This document shows, piece by piece, positions 6,362 to 6,882 of a stretch of DNA of 6,882 nucleotides. The translations under genes and the position numbers were made by a program. The notes beneath the pieces are model-generated. The model was not told the DNA's origin. It made no database searches and saw nothing but the letters and a program-made list of their open reading frames with translations. The DNA comes from Lentisphaerota bacterium (GTDB taxonomy: Bacteria > Verrucomicrobiota > Kiritimatiellia > RFP12 > UBA1067): assembly GCA_022839525.1 (NCBI GenBank), contig JALHET010000101.1, positions 1-6,882 of the forward strand, given 5' to 3'. Position 1 is the first letter of the stretch. Each line of letters starts with the position of its first letter.

Positions 6362-6385
6362 CTTGAACCCTGAAACCACATCCGC

Positions 6386-6882
6386 TTACGCGCGGTGCGG
6401 CTGCGTCCAGGCCACCTGAACATCCGGATGGAAATGGCGCTTGTAGCCGCTGGACACGTCAGACTCGATCTTGGCGCGCACATACAGATCATCCGGTTTC
6501 ATGCGGTAAGTGGCTTCAGTTCCCGCGACGCTCAGCGCGGTCTTGCCGATGTCATCGGAGTAGACCGGCAGCGTCCGTGCGCCGCGTCCCTTTACCGCAG
6601 GGCAGTGCACGGTGCGGACCGACTGATCGAAACCGCGCCGCGTGGTGATGAAGTGGATGCGGTAGGCAACACCCGGCGCCGACTGAACCTTGACGTGCAG
6701 GCTCTTGGCCGACGCATCAAACGCCACTTCGTCCAGCAGAACGCCGGTGGTGGCGTAATAATCTCCCGCGTCCATCGCAGCCAGCAGCGCGTCCGCCTCC
6801 AAGGCCTTGCTGCGCACCATGACCCAGGCATCCGCCAGCCGCTGGTCGGGCGTGCGGTTGAGATAGTGATGCGTGTCATCCG
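6386..6882 (-). CDS. PHP-domain metal-dependent phosphoesterase-like protein, C-terminal part (runs off right edge)
   Basis: The frame is open from the window edge to the TAA at 6386-6388 and gives 164 C-terminal residues; the start is outside. The visible part begins Asp-Asp-Thr-His-His-Tyr, matching the C-terminal metal-binding Asp-x-His motif of PHP domains. It is followed by a segment ending in Ala-Trp-Val-Met-Val-Arg (about 17-23), then helix and GDYYATTGV (about 39-47), the usual end of the PHP barrel. The last 110 or so residues form a probable beta-rich extension ending in Tyr-Val-Arg-Ala-Lys-Ile-Glu-Ser and Ala-Trp-Thr-Gln-Pro, a tail I associate with PHP proteins of planctomycete and verrucomicrobial type. 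PHP proteins hydrolyse phosphoesters using two or three metal ions. The substrate cannot be read, and most of the metal ligands and any signal peptide are outside the window. An internal ATG at 6820 is not the start, because homologous sequence continues upstream. Confidence 0.8.
   Translation of the reverse strand, partial: DDTHHYLNRTPDQRLADAWVMVRSKALEADALLAAMDAGDYYATTGVLLDEVAFDASAKSLHVKVQSAPGVAYRIHFITTRRGFDQSVRTVHCPAVKGRGARTLPVYSDDIGKTALSVAGTEATYRMKPDDLYVRAKIESDVSSGYKRHFHPDVQVAWTQPHRA

Larger units (their letters stand above)
6253..6385. other. Convergent intergenic spacer with short repeats
   Basis: These 133 bases separate the 3' ends of the double esterase and the PHP gene. I see no gene. 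It holds a small hairpin at 6282-6300 and a compound run of short degenerate repeats at 6301-6374. There is no clear T-run, so a classical intrinsic terminator is not evident for either gene. Confidence 0.7.

Noticed and set aside
6301..6377. CRISPR array
   Set aside because: The units are 7 and 9 bases, adjacent and degenerate, with no spacers and no cas gene nearby.

Overview
This is a GC-rich bacterial window with no RNA gene, insertion sequence or CRISPR array that I can see. It carries five protein genes, two of them cut by the window edges. The gene set is a putative GH172 (DUF2961) lipoprotein, a secreted double esterase, a PHP-domain protein and a GT-C-like membrane protein. Together with the short palindromic and 9-base repeats between genes, it resembles anaerobic, glycan-degrading members of the Planctomycetes-Verrucomicrobia-Lentisphaerae-Kiritimatiellota group. 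That placement rests on general impression, not on a marker gene.

Layout. Positions 1-671 (minus) hold the N-terminal 223 residues of a multi-pass membrane protein with GT-C glycosyltransferase features; the gene runs off the left edge. Positions 694-3027 (minus) encode a 777-residue, probably lipid-anchored DUF2961/GH172 glycoside hydrolase with a C-terminal beta-sandwich. Positions 3101-3697 (minus) encode FolE, GTP cyclohydrolase I. These three genes share a strand with gaps of 73 and 22 bases, so the order folE, GH172, GT-C could be one transcription unit. Positions 3698-4119 are a non-coding divergent region with several inverted repeats. Positions 4120-6252 (plus) encode an exported protein that joins an alpha/beta-hydrolase to an SGNH/GDSL hydrolase, both with complete catalytic residues. 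Positions 6253-6385 are a short region between converging genes that contains a small hairpin and a compound array of 7- and 9-base degenerate repeats. Positions 6386-6882 (minus) hold the C-terminal 164 residues of a PHP-type metal-dependent phosphoesterase-like protein.

How they may work together. The GH172 lipoprotein would cleave furanosidic residues (fructofuranose or arabinofuranose in characterised relatives). The double esterase would remove acyl groups from glycans outside the cytoplasm, and this could expose substrate for glycosidases. The two genes are divergent and could share the 422-base control region. folE is a cytoplasmic housekeeping or cofactor gene, and I see no mechanistic link between it and the others. 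The strongest candidates for a second look are the fused esterase, the hairpin-rich leader of folE, the REP-like palindrome at 3840-3872, and the repeat array at 6301-6374.
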